From Coptis chinensis (taxonomy: Eukaryota; Streptophyta; Magnoliopsida; Ranunculales; Ranunculaceae): DNA of 64,000 nucleotides. Below the pieces are notes generated by a model. The model was not told where the DNA came from. It saw only the letters and a list, made by a program, of their open reading frames with translations, and searched no databases. The translations under genes were made by a program, and so were the position numbers. Below, one piece after another: positions 11,128 through 24,257 of the stretch (position 1 is its first letter; every line of letters starts with the position of its first letter). The stretch is taken from positions 77,653,501-77,717,500 of the forward strand of contig CM027378.1 in NCBI GenBank assembly GCA_015680905.1, given 5' to 3'.

Positions 11128-14100
11128 ATGTTGACTAAGCTCGTCTCATGGAATGTAAGGGGTATTGGGAATGATGAAACATGCAATAGTGTTCGTAGAC
11201 TACTGAGTGAGCACAACCCTATAGTGGTCGTGGTGCAGGAGACAAAAATGGGGGTTGAACAAAACCAAACTCTTTCCGACTTATGGAGATTACCCTGGAG
11301 GTTCTTACATGTACCTGCTTTGGGCTTGTCAGGTGGGATATTGTTAGCTTGGAATTCTAATTTTGTTGATGTCATCGATAGTTTGCCAGGGGCATATTCT
11401 TTATTCACTGAATGTGTTTTGAAAGCAAATGGTTTTGCATGGCTAATGACGGGGGTGTATGGTCCAGGTGACCATAGTAGTCGTTCTCACTTTCTTCAAG
11501 AACTGGAGGACGTGAGGCACTGGTCAGAGTTGCCTTGGTGCTTGGGAGGTGATTTCAACCTCATTCGGTTTGAGCACGAAAGAAGTGGAGGCAGTCGAAT
11601 CATAAAATGCATGCGCCTGTTTGAAGATTTCATCTCTCGACATTCTTTGATCGACTATCCTCTAAACGGTGCTCTCTTCACTTGGGCCGTTAGCAGAGGG
11701 AGCAGCATAATCGATAGGTTTCTTGCTTCTGTTGAGTGGAACGAACATTTCGGTCATGCTAAGGAAGTATCCCACCATAAGTTTATGTCCGATCACCGAG
11801 TCATCGTTCTGGATTACTCACATACATCTCACGGTCCTATTCCTTTCATATTTGAGTTGATGTGGTTCGATGATACCAACCTTGTTCAGTTGATAGATGA
11901 GTGGTGGTCGTCATTTATTTAAGAAGGCTTTCCTAGCTTCGTGTGGTGGTGTAAAATCAAAGCGTTAAAACAAAAACTCAGAGTTTGGAACAAAGAAGTT
12001 TTTGGGAGGGTGGACTTACTTATAAAGTCTAAACTACAGGAGATCAATGAATTGGACCGGAAAGAGGAGACACAATCTCTATCATCAGATGAAGAATTTT
12101 ATAGAGTGGCTCTTAAAACTGAATTGGTAGTTCTTATGAGAAAGGAAGAAGTGTCTTGGCGACAAAAATCTAGATCTCGCTACGTCAAGGAAGGAGAGAA
12201 TAACACAAAGTTTTTCCACAAAATAGCAAATGCGCGGAATCGGGTGAACACCATCAACAAACTGATTATAGGCAATAAGGAAGCCAGTGATTCAAATCTG
12301 ATTAAGGAGCACATTGTAGACTACTATGAGAGCATATACTCGGAGGACCCGATTATGAGACCAACTATGGACGACATGGTTTTTGACATGATTTCTAAGG
12401 AACAGGCTATAGGGCTTGAACTCCCTATCGATGAGATTGAAGTTCTGCCAGCTATCAATGGATTAGGTGCTGACCGTGCCCCGGGTCCTGATGGTCTTCA
12501 AATGATAGTGTACAGAAAGTGTTGGGACACCTACAAATCTGAGTTTATGGCAGTGGTTCATGAGTTTCGCAATTCGGCTTCTCTGGATTATAGAAACAAC
12601 TCCACTTTTGTTACACTTGTACCCAAAAAGACTGGGGCTCTTTCACTCAAAGACTACTGGCCTATTAGCTTGGTGGGAGGTATATATAAGGTTATAATGA
12701 AGGTGTTGGCTTCTAGGATGCACGTCGTGCTACCTTCCATTATATCTCGCCACCAAAGCGCTTACATTGGAGGGCGGCAGATTTTAGATGGTCCTCTCAT
12801 CGCTAACGAATGTTTGGATACCCGGGTAAAGGCGAAGCAAAATGGAGTGCTATGTAAAGTAGATATCACAAAAGCCTATGACCACGTTATTTGGACCTTT
12901 TTGGACTACCTACTCAAAATGATGGGATTTGGTGAGAAATTTAGAGTTTGGATTACCACATGCATTTCCACTGCATCTTTCTCTATTATGGTTGATGGTT
13001 CTCCTGTGGGCTTCTATAGAAGCGAGCATGGTCTGAAACAAAGAGACCCCATATCTCCTTTCCTGTTCAACATTGTTATGGAAGCCTTAACTAGGATGGT
13101 GTCCAAGGTGATGGATTTGGGTTTCGTAAGGGGTTTTAGACCATCTCCAAGTGGTCCTGAAGTTGGAATCTTACAGTTTGCTGATGACACACTTTTTCTC
13201 CTGGATGCATCTATTTCGCAGATCATGGTGATAAAGTCTTTGCTTCTTATCTTTGAGGCATGCTCAAGGCTTAAAGCCAATATGTCTAAGACCTCCATAT
13301 ATGAAGTCGGCACGGTTGTGAACTTGATCTCTTTGGCACAAGTCATGGGATGTGGGATTGATAAACTACCTTGTAGGTACTTGGGTTTACCGCTCGGAGC
13401 ATCGTACAAGAACAACAAAGTCTGGGACTCGGTGATTGAAACAGTGGAAAGGCGGTTAGGTGGTTGGAGTCTTGGAGAAGGAAACTTCTCTCGAAAGGTG
13501 CTAGACTAATTATTATCCAAAGTGTTCTAAGCAACCTACCTATCTACTATATGTCTCTCTTTACCATCCCGGTTAGCGTCGCTAAAAGAATTGAGCAAAA
13601 AGTAAGGGATTTCTTATGGGGTACAATAAGCGAAAAACAGAAGTATCACCTTATTGGTTGGGAAAAGTTATGCATACCGAAAAATGAAGGTGGCTTAGCT
13701 ATAAAAGATTTAGTCACCATGAACAAGGCTCTCTTAGGCCGTTGGTTATGGAGATATGGCCACGAGGAGGAGGCATTGTGGAGAAAGGTGATCGACTCAA
13801 AGTATGGAATTGTCGAAAATGGTCGGTGGCCGAAACAGGTTGTTCAAGCACACGTTATTAGCTTCTAGAAAGGCATTACCGCTGTTTTATCGAACTTCAA
13901 GGAGGGCATTGCTCTCCAACTTGGCAATGACACCTCAATTCAGTTCTGGCAAGATCCTTGGTTAGGGGACAAATCTCTCTGTGACTGATTCCCTCTGGTT
14001 TTCCAACCTACAACAATGAGACATGCCCAGATTTATGACCTAGCTAGTAGTGATCAGAATGGGGTGTCTTGGAACTTGCAAATTCGGAGGGCATGCAATG

Positions 14101-14800
14101 ATTGGGAGGTACAACAGTACGCCAACCTGTCCAACCTCCTATCTAGCATATCACTTACTGATCAAACATATACTTGGCGTTGGAGGTGGACCAAGGACGA
14201 TGCATTTTCAATTAAAACATTTTATAGGCATATGGTGGTACGCAACATATAGACGAAGATTATGAGGTACATACAAAAGTTTCCCATGAAGCTCGTATGG
14301 AAAGTTCCAATTCCACTCAATGTAAGACTGTTTTTCTAGTCAGCGTTGCTTGGGGGCACTCTCATGGCAGACGTTCTTATTCACAGAGGGATGCATATTT
14401 CACCTACTTGCTCACTGTGTGGTTTCCTTGAGGAGGCGTTAGCCCACTTAACCATTCATTGTTCTTTTGCTTTGGAAGTGTGGCCCATTTTAGTGCGACC
14501 CGCGGGACTATCTTTCCCAAGACTAGCATAGGCTGACTCCGTTGAACAATGGCTCGCGAGGTGGCCAAAAAGAACAAGACTAGTTTTGGTGTTAAACTGT
14601 GGAGACTTGTTCCGTATGCAACTATTTGGGTGTTGTGGGGAACGGTCAAATCTTTCGGCATAAGGAAACCCCACCCGCTCAAGCTGTATTGGAGGTGAAA
14701 TCTTTTATTTGGTATTGGCTTGCCATTTATCCAGAGAGCAAGGATTATAGGTTTAGGGACTTGGTTCTCCACTGGGAACTTCTTATTACTAGTGACTAAT
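11128..14800 (+). pseudogene. LINE ORF2: endonuclease, reverse transcriptase, zf-RVT; broken
   Basis: ORF2 supplies the nicking endonuclease and reverse transcriptase for target-primed integration. From ATG 11128, the AP-endonuclease domain shows SWNVRGIG, QETKMG, GGDFNLIR and SDHRVIVL in order. The reverse transcriptase shows APGPDGLQ, a WPISLVGG version of the usual YRPISL, SAYIGGRQ, KVDITKAYD, GLKQRDPISP and the catalytic FADDT near 13182-13196. A zf-RVT C-terminal region follows (PTCSLCGFLEEALAHL near 14403). An in-frame TAA lies at 11920. The frame shifts near 13470, and further stops lie near 13866, 13987, 14250, 14338 and 14529. A second frame change falls near 14600. The copy is clearly inactive. 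Confidence 0.88.
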
Positions 14801-14934
14801 TAGTTTCTGCCCATTATTGATGGTGCACTGCTGTTTGTAACTAGGTGTTGTTATAGGTGAGGCTCTTTCTCACTTCCTCTGTACTGTCTCCAGATTATCA
14901 TATTGCAATAAAATTCACTTATAAAAAAAAACAA

Positions 14935-15484
14935 TGAAATTTTATACGACTCCAATAAGAAAACATTGCTAAATCAATTCCAAAAACTAATGCTAATAAT
15001 TATCAATCATTGAATTTCTCGCCAAAAATTTAGGAGATGTGAATTTTAGAAATGATTCCAGCCATATGGCTGGGTCTAAAACCTTGTTCTTGCTTAAACC
15101 AGCCCACATAATCTTCTGGCATCTACTTGCTTTGGGGTTGGTTTGATAATGTGGTGTTCACCGCCTTTAGAGTGGTCCTAGTCATCACGGAGTCTTGCCA
15201 CTAGGTATTTCTTAGGGTAAACCAAGGAATATATTATCGCGCGCTCCGCATCTTAATTAGTCACTTTCAGTAGCATTGCAAGTAAGGGAATTTATAAGTG
15301 TGGATATATTCATTGGACATCCGGCAACCAATTCAATCACAGGACGACACGTCGAAGTTAAGACAAATCAAGTAGCACATCATATCAAGCCATCACCACA
15401 CAAGTATAAGGTGCTACGCCCTACACTAAACACCGCTCTACTTACATAAGATATCTCACTCAGCCACCCTAACTATAACTCACG
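14935..15484. other. No gene seen
   Basis: AT-rich DNA to the right of the LINE tail, without an ORF or repeat that I can support. Confidence 0.5.
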
Positions 15485-15492
15485 CACTACAC

Positions 15493-15658
15493 CAGTGTTT
15501 AGAAAACCGGACCGGACCGGTGGTTGAACTGGGGTCCGACCGAAACCGGTAAATTTTCGGTTCGGTTCAATTAAAACTTGAGTTTATGGTCGGACCCTCG
15601 GTCTAAGCTTAAACCGTGGTTGAACCGGCAAACCGGTTGAACCGGATCATCCTTATAT

Positions 15659-15697
<39 letters not shown>

Positions 15698-15980
15698 AAA
15701 AATTGATAATGTGGGGAGTTAAACCTAACACCTAAACAAGATAATCCAAACTCCAAACCAACATACTACTATGTATTTCTTGTATAAGAAATTTATTTTG
15801 ATACATAATACCAATTAATATTGAATTAAAACATGTATTTATTCATTTTATTATTGTAATTATTAAAAAATTTACTAAATAAACATAAATCGGTCCGACC
15901 GAGTCGAACTATAGTTGAACCTGGTTGAACCATTTTAACAAAAAATCGGTTCGATTACCGGTTCGGTTTTCAAAACATTG
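15493..15980. mobile_element. Non-autonomous hAT-type element (MITE), 488 bp
   Basis: The ends are inverted repeats: CAGTGTTTAGAAAACCGG on the left and, reading inward from the right, CAATGTTTTGAAAACCG. It is flanked by a perfect 8-bp direct repeat CACTACAC (15485-15492 and 15981-15988). A CAGTG-like terminus with an 8-bp duplication is the hAT signature. Inside are many ACCGG/CCGGT motifs in both orientations and a T run of about 36 bases at 15661-15696. No transposase is encoded. Confidence 0.88.
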
Positions 15981-15988
15981 CACTACAC

Positions 15989-18487
15989 CTTATACTCCGA
16001 ACCATTTCATCTAGCTATAATTAAGCACCAAACTTATCCGACCGGCCTACAGATCACGACACCTATATAGAACGCTCTAAACCGAATCCAGAGTGTTCTC
16101 TCCATCCGCACGTATCAAGTATGGATCACCATCTACCATCTCTGCATCGCAGCACCATTGTCTCACCAACTACAATCTGCATCATCTTCCATACTAATTA
16201 CAACAACCATGTTTCTCTACCAATGTTCAACTATACTCTCAACCATGACCCATCATTTGTTATCATGACTCACGTAAACACTATTCAGTCATACTCTCAA
16301 TACCATGACCCATCTTTTGTCATCATGGCTCACACCCTACCACCATATCTATGAAAGCCAACTCTACAACTATATATTGGTTTGATTCCGGATCCACCGC
16401 TCTAACCAAATACTATACGTAGACATATTCTACCAAGAAGAGCAGCCATTCTAATTTCACACGAATACATATTAGAGTGAGTCCTAGATAGACTCATTTT
16501 GTTATTTATAGGACTCGAACCTGTATCTACTTGCTTAGTTCACATGAATATATACATGACACTTCACGCCTTCACCCCAAAATTTCTGTAAATGAAGATC
16601 TTAATTGATGGGTGAATCTCAGAGGGAAGTTTTTCTTATTGTTTACTCTTATATTTGTAGAAATGGATGGTATTATTTTCAGTATGCCCCATTAGCCTAC
16701 CCACGAGGAAGCATGCATGTGATACCTTTTGAGACAAAGACGGTGGACACTATTGTGTCAAACTCATATAATTATACATCGACATTGTTTTTTAAAGAAA
16801 TTCAAGGTCAAGTTAAGGTTAAGTCAGATTGAACCAAGCCAATTTATCTTTAAAATTCCTTAAACTATAGAAGAATGTCCCCTCAAAACAAATTTCATCC
16901 CCGGCCTAGACTTAAGGTTCATAAATCCGTCCCTGACGGCCTATTTGTCACCGGATAGATTATCTCTTGTACAAATAAAGTAAATATATGCCATTTTAAA
17001 TTACTTCGAAGCTCACTTGCACCTGGCCTCTGATCGGTCAAATATAATACTCAAAACTCTCCAACGTTGACTAACTTTATCACCCTATATATATCTCATC
17101 TCCTGATCTCCTCCTAAAATTATCTTGAAAGTTGAACAAAAAAGATAATTTTAAAAGCTAAACTTGAAAGTAAGAACCACAAAACTCTTCAAAGTTCATA
17201 CGCAGCTAAATGATGATGATGTCTATTTAGTACTTTAGTGGGTACGTACTGCATCCATGATCTATCATAAAATCTAGTACGTGGCTCAAGAAACTCCACG
17301 TCCGATTGTTCAAATAAGGGTCCAAATAAGATTTTTGGACGTAAGCAATAATCAAAAAGAAAAACACAGCAAAGATGTCTTTAATAATGGAGATGGAATT
17401 GATGTGGACGCCAGAAGTCTGTATTTTGTGGGGGCTGAGGAGTTCAGATATATATAGCACCATTATGAAGCTGGTTGAGAAGACGTACGATAGGACCTTG
17501 TAATCTTGAATACCTTCTCACCGCCCCAACCTGCAGAACAGATTCATGTTTTACGTTAAAAAAATGAAGAAAAAGACAAGGCAGTAGTCAGTACATATTG
17601 CACTCTCTCGTCATCTAAGATGAAAAACATATTCGTTTGCAATCTACACAAATACTGTACTGTACAGATAATGAGAGAGGGAAAAAGAGAGAGAGCGAGA
17701 GAGTTGTAGTCTTGTAGAACAGTAGAAGTACATCATGTACCACTTGTCCCTCATGTGGAATTTATGGCTCGATATGCAGTTCTGAACTATCCGTTAAGTT
17801 GCTTTTCCTACAAAACCTTGTCGCGCGGTACAGCTGAAATGCTCTTTGTTAACTGTCTTAATTCTAGCTATAACTCGATCTACTGTGGTCTAACAAAAAT
17901 GAATAGAAAAATTCATCAGGTATCGAGATGAATGGTGGAATCTGTAACAAATCATCCAAACAAGCATAAAACTTTGGAATTGTAATATATATCATTGAAC
18001 GCATTTGTATCTCAAGGATTCATCAAACATCTATTATTGATGATCCACACAACCACACACACAGGAGCCTACTCGCACTAATTAGACTCATAATATTGGA
18101 AGTTAGATTAGTAACAAGCTAGATTCGATGTCACTTGTTTCTAACCGAAAGCTAAGCAAGGACTTGAGGCTGATTGATTGATACTTTGATAGTCATAATC
18201 AACGGTTTTGACCTCACTCTTTAAGACTTCATTAGTATAGATCTATTCAACATAGAGCTGATCGAAAATTACCGTTCATGTGGACATATGCATTGGGACT
18301 TTTTTTCTCTCTGATCCATCAAAGAATTAATTAAATCTTCAACGTCGACTCATCCACTTTGTGTGTGCGCGTAAACATGATTGAATTTGCTAGGCGAAAG
18401 GTGGTTCAGATTTCAGAGGCGCGCCAATGTAACTACCATCTTCGCCGTCAACTCTGGGACTAGCACATGTAACTAATCGTACGCACT
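15989..18487. other. No gene supported
   Basis: About 2.5 kb with only short ORFs (for example 16121-16354 and 16605-16832 plus, 17227-17463 minus), none resembling a known family or showing clear splice context. A near-duplicate ACCATGACCCATC...TTTGT(T/C)ATCATG occurs at about 16243 and 16302. A GA-rich tract lies near 17675-17705. Confidence 0.45.
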
Positions 18488-20017
18488 AGTGCTGTCACAC
18501 CCCAAATTTTCAGAAAAATTTAAAACTGATATTCAATCATCTGAAAACCCGGGGTGAAACAAAACCCACCAAAATATTATCAACAACGCTATTAAAATCT
18601 GAGATCAAATTAAAACTGAAAGAACAACGCTTCATTTACAAATATATATATATTTTTATTAACCAACTCTATTACACTTGTTTCCAATTCAAAACCGTAT
18701 ACACTTTCGAAAAACTTAAACCGTAAGACTCCAAGAGCAAATCCAAGTCATCTCTTCATCCATCGACTCCACCATCTATGTTCCCAAGAACACACCCACG
18801 CCAAAAACAAAGAAACATGGGTCAACAAATTGAATTTGGTTGGTATGAAGTAGACTAACAACAAAATATATAATAATCATTTAAATGAATAAATATAACA
18901 TTTCAAACAATTTCAACTTGGAAGACAATATAGTTCCGTTTTCCAAAACGCGCGTGTAGTTTCTTCCCAAGTAAGATTTCACCCCAACATACAAATTCCA
19001 AGAATCTCATATAATATTACTCGTCATTCCCACTTTCCAAGATAACTCACAATACAATACCACTTACATTTCATTTATTAACTGCACATATGATAACCTA
19101 ATTTAAATATGAGTTTGGTATACCTTACCTTTAAGCCAACACGCCGCCTTCTTAGGGTAGGATATTTACGTCCCTGAGAAAAGATTAATAGATCCTACCC
19201 TCCTCCCCGCAAAAAACGAGTTAGACATCACAATAAATTGATTTATCTCGGCCCGGTCAAAATTCTATTCATGACCCAACCTCATTTAAGACATTGAAGT
19301 CTAATTGATATAACCTTGGTTCGTCCATCCGTATCTTTGAGGAATACCACTTATCATAATACCTATATCAATGATAGTCATTCATATGGCGTCATTCGTC
19401 ATAAAAGTTTACTGCGTGCATAACCATAGATCTCAGACTATCACAAGTCATTAATATTTTCGTAATAACATATCAAGTTATAGTCATTTCACAGTCACAT
19501 TGAAATTACAATCATTTACTAATATTATTCACCGTCACACTTCATATCCATAACATCACACAATTCATATACTTTTACTTTAGTATCACTCGTCTACTTA
19601 TGAGAACGAGGAAAAGTCACAACCAAGGAGTACATTCATCCCTTGTGAGTATCAACTCATACAAACCACGTAAACATTTATCATAAGAAATCCTATACAT
19701 CATATGCAATAACTCCATCACACGTAAAATCAATATTTTACTTTGCTTATTACTTATCTCGTTGACTCATTTATTCAAAGACACCGCATTGACCTCTAGT
19801 TCCTACTCCACGATTTGCACTACACACATTTGCCAAATCACACATATCCGTCGCCTCACTCACACCGAAAGTACCACTACAAGACATACGTCCCAAGCGG
19901 ATATCGCCTCCGTGAAACATACTTTCATCTTGTAAACTCGAACTTGTGAGTCCACAACCATCTCGGGCTTTCCATACACAATAATCACAAAGCCTTTTTG
20001 GGCATAACAAAATATCG

Positions 20018-20305
20018 TCATTCATGGCACATTCAATGAATACCTTGGTCATTCCCGCCATACATTCAAGGAATACCCATCATAACACTAACGGCCATTC
20101 ATGGCACATTCAATAAATGCCCCGAGTCATTCCCGCCACATTCAAGGAATACCCAAACCTACATTCCCGTTACATTCAAGGAATACGACCAACCAAGGCC
20201 GAATACCTTAGTTCCTCTATAGGCAAGGCAAACGATTGGGTCATTCATGGCACATTCAATGAATACCCGGTCATTCATGGCACATTCAATGAATACCCAT
20301 CTATC
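20018..20305 (-). repeat. Degenerate repeat of CATTCAATGAATACC units
   Basis: About eight units of the form CATTCATGGCACATTCAATG or CGCCACATTCAAGGAATAC recur in this stretch of solo LTR 2, each holding a short inverted ATTCAATGAAT core. I see no counterpart in copy 1, so the array probably expanded within this copy's sublineage. Confidence 0.65.
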
Positions 20306-21414
20306 ACATGACATCACAAGTCATAAACATTTCTTTTCATTACCAAATCCTCGGTGGAGAGTTCTAAAGATGTGGGCGACACATTAAAACATTATTATCA
20401 CTTATAATTATACTAGCATTACTCATGTCAAAATAGACCACACATGCAAAGAGTCACTTTCGCGCGTCAAGGCAAATCAAGCACTTAAATATCATTTAAT
20501 GTAAAATGGACTTATAATCAAACAAATACAATTTACATAACCACACTCATATATACAATATTGTAAACAAATAGTTCATTAACCCAAAATTCAAGTCCAC
20601 ACACACTAATGTCCAAAACATATCTACATATACTAAAGTCTATATTCATATACAACTTCTATCTCACACATATATATTTATTATGTAGTATCAAAACAAC
20701 AAGATTTTCTAACACAATCACATAGTTATCACACAAACTAATATATATATTATAGATATAGTGTAGTGGTGCACTTTTTGCTCAAAGTCACTTTAACGTA
20801 TCCAAATCTTTCAAGATTGGAATCAAGCCTTCAGTAGTTCTTATCGACCACATAATCAATGCTAAGGTTTTTTCTACATTCATCTAAATGACATGTAACT
20901 TAATTATTTAGAAACTAAGGTATTTAGATATACTTTTTCATGTAGAACTTCGAAGTCCCAACCTTAGCCCATCTAAAAGAAAATTTAGGTCGAAAACGGT
21001 CAAAATCCTAATTTCAAAGAAATTGGATTTCGGACGGATATCTTCGAATGGAACAACTCTTTCCACGGTATCCAAACGATCGAAGCTTTTTGTGTTGCAA
21101 AGTCGACGCACTTAACTTTCTCTCTTGTTTAACAAAAATACCCAATCATCAAGGTCAAATCTTTCTTAGATAAATGACAACCAAAGTTATACAAGCTTCC
21201 ACAGCATTTTATTACTATATGTGTCCATATAATATACACATAAAACGTAGTACAATTAAACAATCCACAGTCCACAATCAAAGCCCAATATGCTTTACAC
21301 ACTACTCACGTCAAAATCTAAATTAGACAATTTACCAACCAAGTTATATAATATCCGACAGTATTTTATTACTATATATATATTCATATAAACAAACATA
21401 TGAAAAACTGAAAA

Positions 21415-21690
21415 AGTCAACATTCACAGTTAACGGTCAAAGTCAATCAACCAACAAAAAGTCAATCGGTCAAAGGTCAACACCTCATGGTCAAGGTCAA
21501 ACTCAATATGTCATGGTCAAGGTCAAACTCAACATGTCATGGTCAAAGTCAAACTGTCCTAGTCAAAGTCAAACTGACAAAGTCAAACTGTCCAAGTCAA
21601 AGTCAAAGGTGAAAGTCAACCGTCCATGGTCAAAGGTCAAAGTCAACGGTCGATGGTCAAAGTCAAACTGTCCTAGTCAAAGTCAAACCG
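21415..21690 (-). promoter_or_regulatory. Dense TTGAC (W-box core) array in solo LTR 2
   Basis: By hand count there are 25 GTCAA pentamers (TTGAC on the minus strand) in about 275 bases. This matches the array in solo LTR 1 in position and orientation relative to the LTR's own direction. It persists although the surrounding sequence has diverged. Confidence 0.6.
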
Positions 21691-23291
21691 GGCGTTTCCG
21701 GTGTTTGATGTGTTCAGAGTCATAGCCATGGTTCATGGCTAAGGTCAAAAGGTGCATGGTTCACGGCTCGTGACTAAGGAAATGGTTCGTAATCCAACCG
21801 CCCAAGCCCAACCTTAGAACCGTAAGTCTACACGTTTAAAAACCCAAGTAGATCTATTTTAAGTCCTATGGACTGGTCCCAAGCTATATTAGAAACTGGC
21901 CCAAAAACGTTAAGTTAAACTGGTCCACAAATACAAATGAAACGGACCCATAGGCTAATATTAGAACTGGTCCCAAACTTAATAAAAATCGGGCCCAAAC
22001 AAAACCATAACCTCAGGCCCAAATAAACCAACCCAGGCCCAAGCCCAAATCGGCTTGGTACTGTTCATCATCTCTTCCCCCAACAGCAGCCCAAATCCGG
22101 CCACCACCACCTCCACACAACCACCAATTTTGACTAGGCGGTTTTAATCCCTGCAGGAAACCCAACAACATTAACAAAGCCAAAAATCCCAACCCTTAAC
22201 TCCACCATCTCCTCCAGATCTAGATCTAAAATCGCGACCTCCATTAACGCACCTCCGGAGCTTCAGTAGCACCATAAATGTTCCCACACACACGCTTCTA
22301 ACCTACCCCATCACCAACCATCAATTTAAATACACAACCAAACCCAACAACAAAGTTTGGATGTAAGTGGGCGATTTATTGTAGCGCGCCATTAACGTCT
22401 CCACAAAGCTCCACGATCGGCGCCATTAAACCTTCTAACCCCATTACCAACAACCCATACCGAAAACAAAGCTCAAACCCGCACCAATAAATTCACAACC
22501 AACAATTTCTCAAGAACGCTAGCGGTAATGGACATTCTACGCCATTGGCGACTGTTCAAGGCTCCCAACAAATTCAAAAACGATAAACAAAGATCACAAG
22601 ATATTACAAGGGAGAAGGTTCGCGTCTCCCATTAACGCTCATCGAGCTTTTCGGCGATTTAAGTTCGAGTTGAACAGAGAAACAGAGAAGCAAACAAAAA
22701 AAACGATCTAAAGCTTAGGCTTTAACTCACGACCATAAAGCTTGGGCCGGTTCAAATAAGATTTCGAGTTTCAAGAAAACAGATTAACCAATGTATAAAA
22801 AACGAAACCTATACACCGATATACGAAAAAATATAACTTTTCGGTGAGATAGCAAAATAGCTACTCACTGTATGAACAACTCGGAATCCTCCTAGCCGAT
22901 TCGTCAAAGGCTCAATGCTCCAAAGAAACCAGCTTCTCTCTGCCTCCATTTTTAATATATTATATTATCTTCTCACCCTATTTTCTAGAAAAAATGTTTA
23001 TATACTTGGGTCCGAAACCCAAGCCCAACACAGACTTGGGCCCAAAACCAGGCCCATGTATCCCGAGTCCAATCCGACGAATTTTTAAAATAAACAATTA
23101 AATTAATTAATTAAATAGAAAAATACGTATAAAAACACGGGGTGTTATAAGTGCCCTACCACGTGATCTCGTGACAGCTTCAATATCATTCGCCAATCAT
23201 GATTTAGTTAATTAAGCAAATTTTGATTTGACTGCATATCTAACGTTCCATATCAGAGTTGAGTCGCACCTGACAAATTACGGCTGACCTC

Positions 23292-23846
23292 TGTAAAGGT
23301 TGTTTTTGGTTAACCTTAGTAATGCATCAGGCAATTCGAGGGAGATGGGTTGACTGATTGGGTTTGAGTGAGTTTGTTTGAACGAACTGCCTACGTATCA
23401 AGTTCTCTCTGCTGGGGAAGACTTGAATCAGGTCAGACGTAGTTCCTCTTCTCTTTATATAGGCAAGATGCCCGCGCTTCCTCTTCTCCAGCGTCAGGTC
23501 AAGTTCAGGACTTAGGGCTCTTTAATGAGTCATGATGGAGAGGCGTGGTGAGTAATGGAGTGCGCACCTGGAGCTCCGGTCTTAATGATGACAGCTGTGG
23601 TGTCCGTTACTAGCCGTTGTCGTGTGAACAAGCATGGACCTTCTGGAGGTCACCTGACGGTCGAACTGGCAGGTCGGTCTCCCTGAAGAGATCGACCGCT
23701 TGGTTCAATGTGCTAAGAAGCGATCTGGATTGTTCGTGTTGTAATGAAGCCACCGAAAAGAGTACTTGGTACAGATCGGTTGGTAGTTTTCGCTTGTATT
23801 GTACACATGTATAATATCCATAGGATTTGGGTATTAGTCCCTCACA
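23292..23846 (-). repeat. 3' LTR of the Tat element
   Basis: 555 bp, TG...CA in both directions. A TATA box (CTATATAAAG in the sense strand) lies near 23450-23462. A purine-rich GAGCGGGGG tract just inside its sense 5' edge (plus 23848-23858) fits the polypurine tract. Confidence 0.88.
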
Positions 23847-24257
23847 CAGCCCCCGCTCAGCAGATCGTTGTAAGGCGTTCGGAGCGATCTGGTGAGAGTT
23901 TTAAGGTAGCACGTGAGGAGTGCATGTGAAAAGTATTTTTGAAAAAAGGAATAGTAACCGCTTCAGTTCCCTGGATGGGTGCAAATAACCTGTGATTGCG
24001 AAAAATGGCTTAGTAGAAGACATGTCATTATAGGGTTTGGTGTCATGATTACTTTTGTTGGGAATCAAAAGGGTGTCGTATTGAATACGGTTTGGAGGAC
24101 TGAAAGGTTCACTTTGATCATATCTTCCTACCATTCGCACCATTTGTCTTTAGCACGGTTTAGAGAGTAACATGTTAGTTCTCCTCCATTTTCTATCTCT
24201 GTTGTTGTTTAGATAGCATTCGTTGGTAGATAGGTCGTTGTTGGTCTTGTAAATCTT

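Larger units (their letters stand above)
5150..14932 (+). mobile_element. L1-class LINE, degenerate, split by a solo LTR
   Basis: A non-LTR retrotransposon with ORF1 (about 5149-7421) and ORF2 (11128 to about 14800), ending in an AATAAA-like signal and a short A run near 14921-14930. A 3.7 kb solo LTR (7422-11111) sits at the ORF1/ORF2 junction, so the LINE is the older of the two. Both ORFs carry stops and at least one frameshift, so the copy is dead. ACTCTAATAAG near 5105 and ACTCCAATAAG near 14950 are a possible imperfect target duplication; this is weak because the area is AT-rich. The 5' end is not precisely placed. Confidence 0.85.
18493..23149 (-). mobile_element. Giant solo LTR, copy 2, same family, inverted
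   Basis: In the minus direction it starts TATAACACCCCG and ends GGGGTGTGACA, flanked by a perfect 5-bp target duplication AGTGC (18488-18492 and 23150-23154). Its first few hundred bases match those of the copy at 7422-11111, including the ...GTGTTGGGCTTGGGTTT... block, the TATA box (plus 22996-23005) and TTCTAGAAAA. It is about 4.7 kb against 3.7 kb, so the two copies differ by internal repeat content. No protein is encoded. The perfect duplication marks it as one clean insertion reduced to a solo LTR. Confidence 0.8.

Noticed and set aside
15661-15696. Long T run as a possible retroelement poly-A tail
   Set aside because: It lies in the middle of a hAT MITE with its own perfect target duplication, so it is internal repeat growth.
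16605-16832. 75-codon plus-strand ORF
   Set aside because: No family resemblance, no splice or promoter context, AT-rich surround.
17227-17520. 78-codon minus-strand ORF preceded by a CTGCAG acceptor-like site; plus strand has GACCTTGTAA shared with TAS3 tasiRNA
   Set aside because: The TAS3 match is only 10 bases and no miR390 target sites flank it; the ORF matches no family I know.
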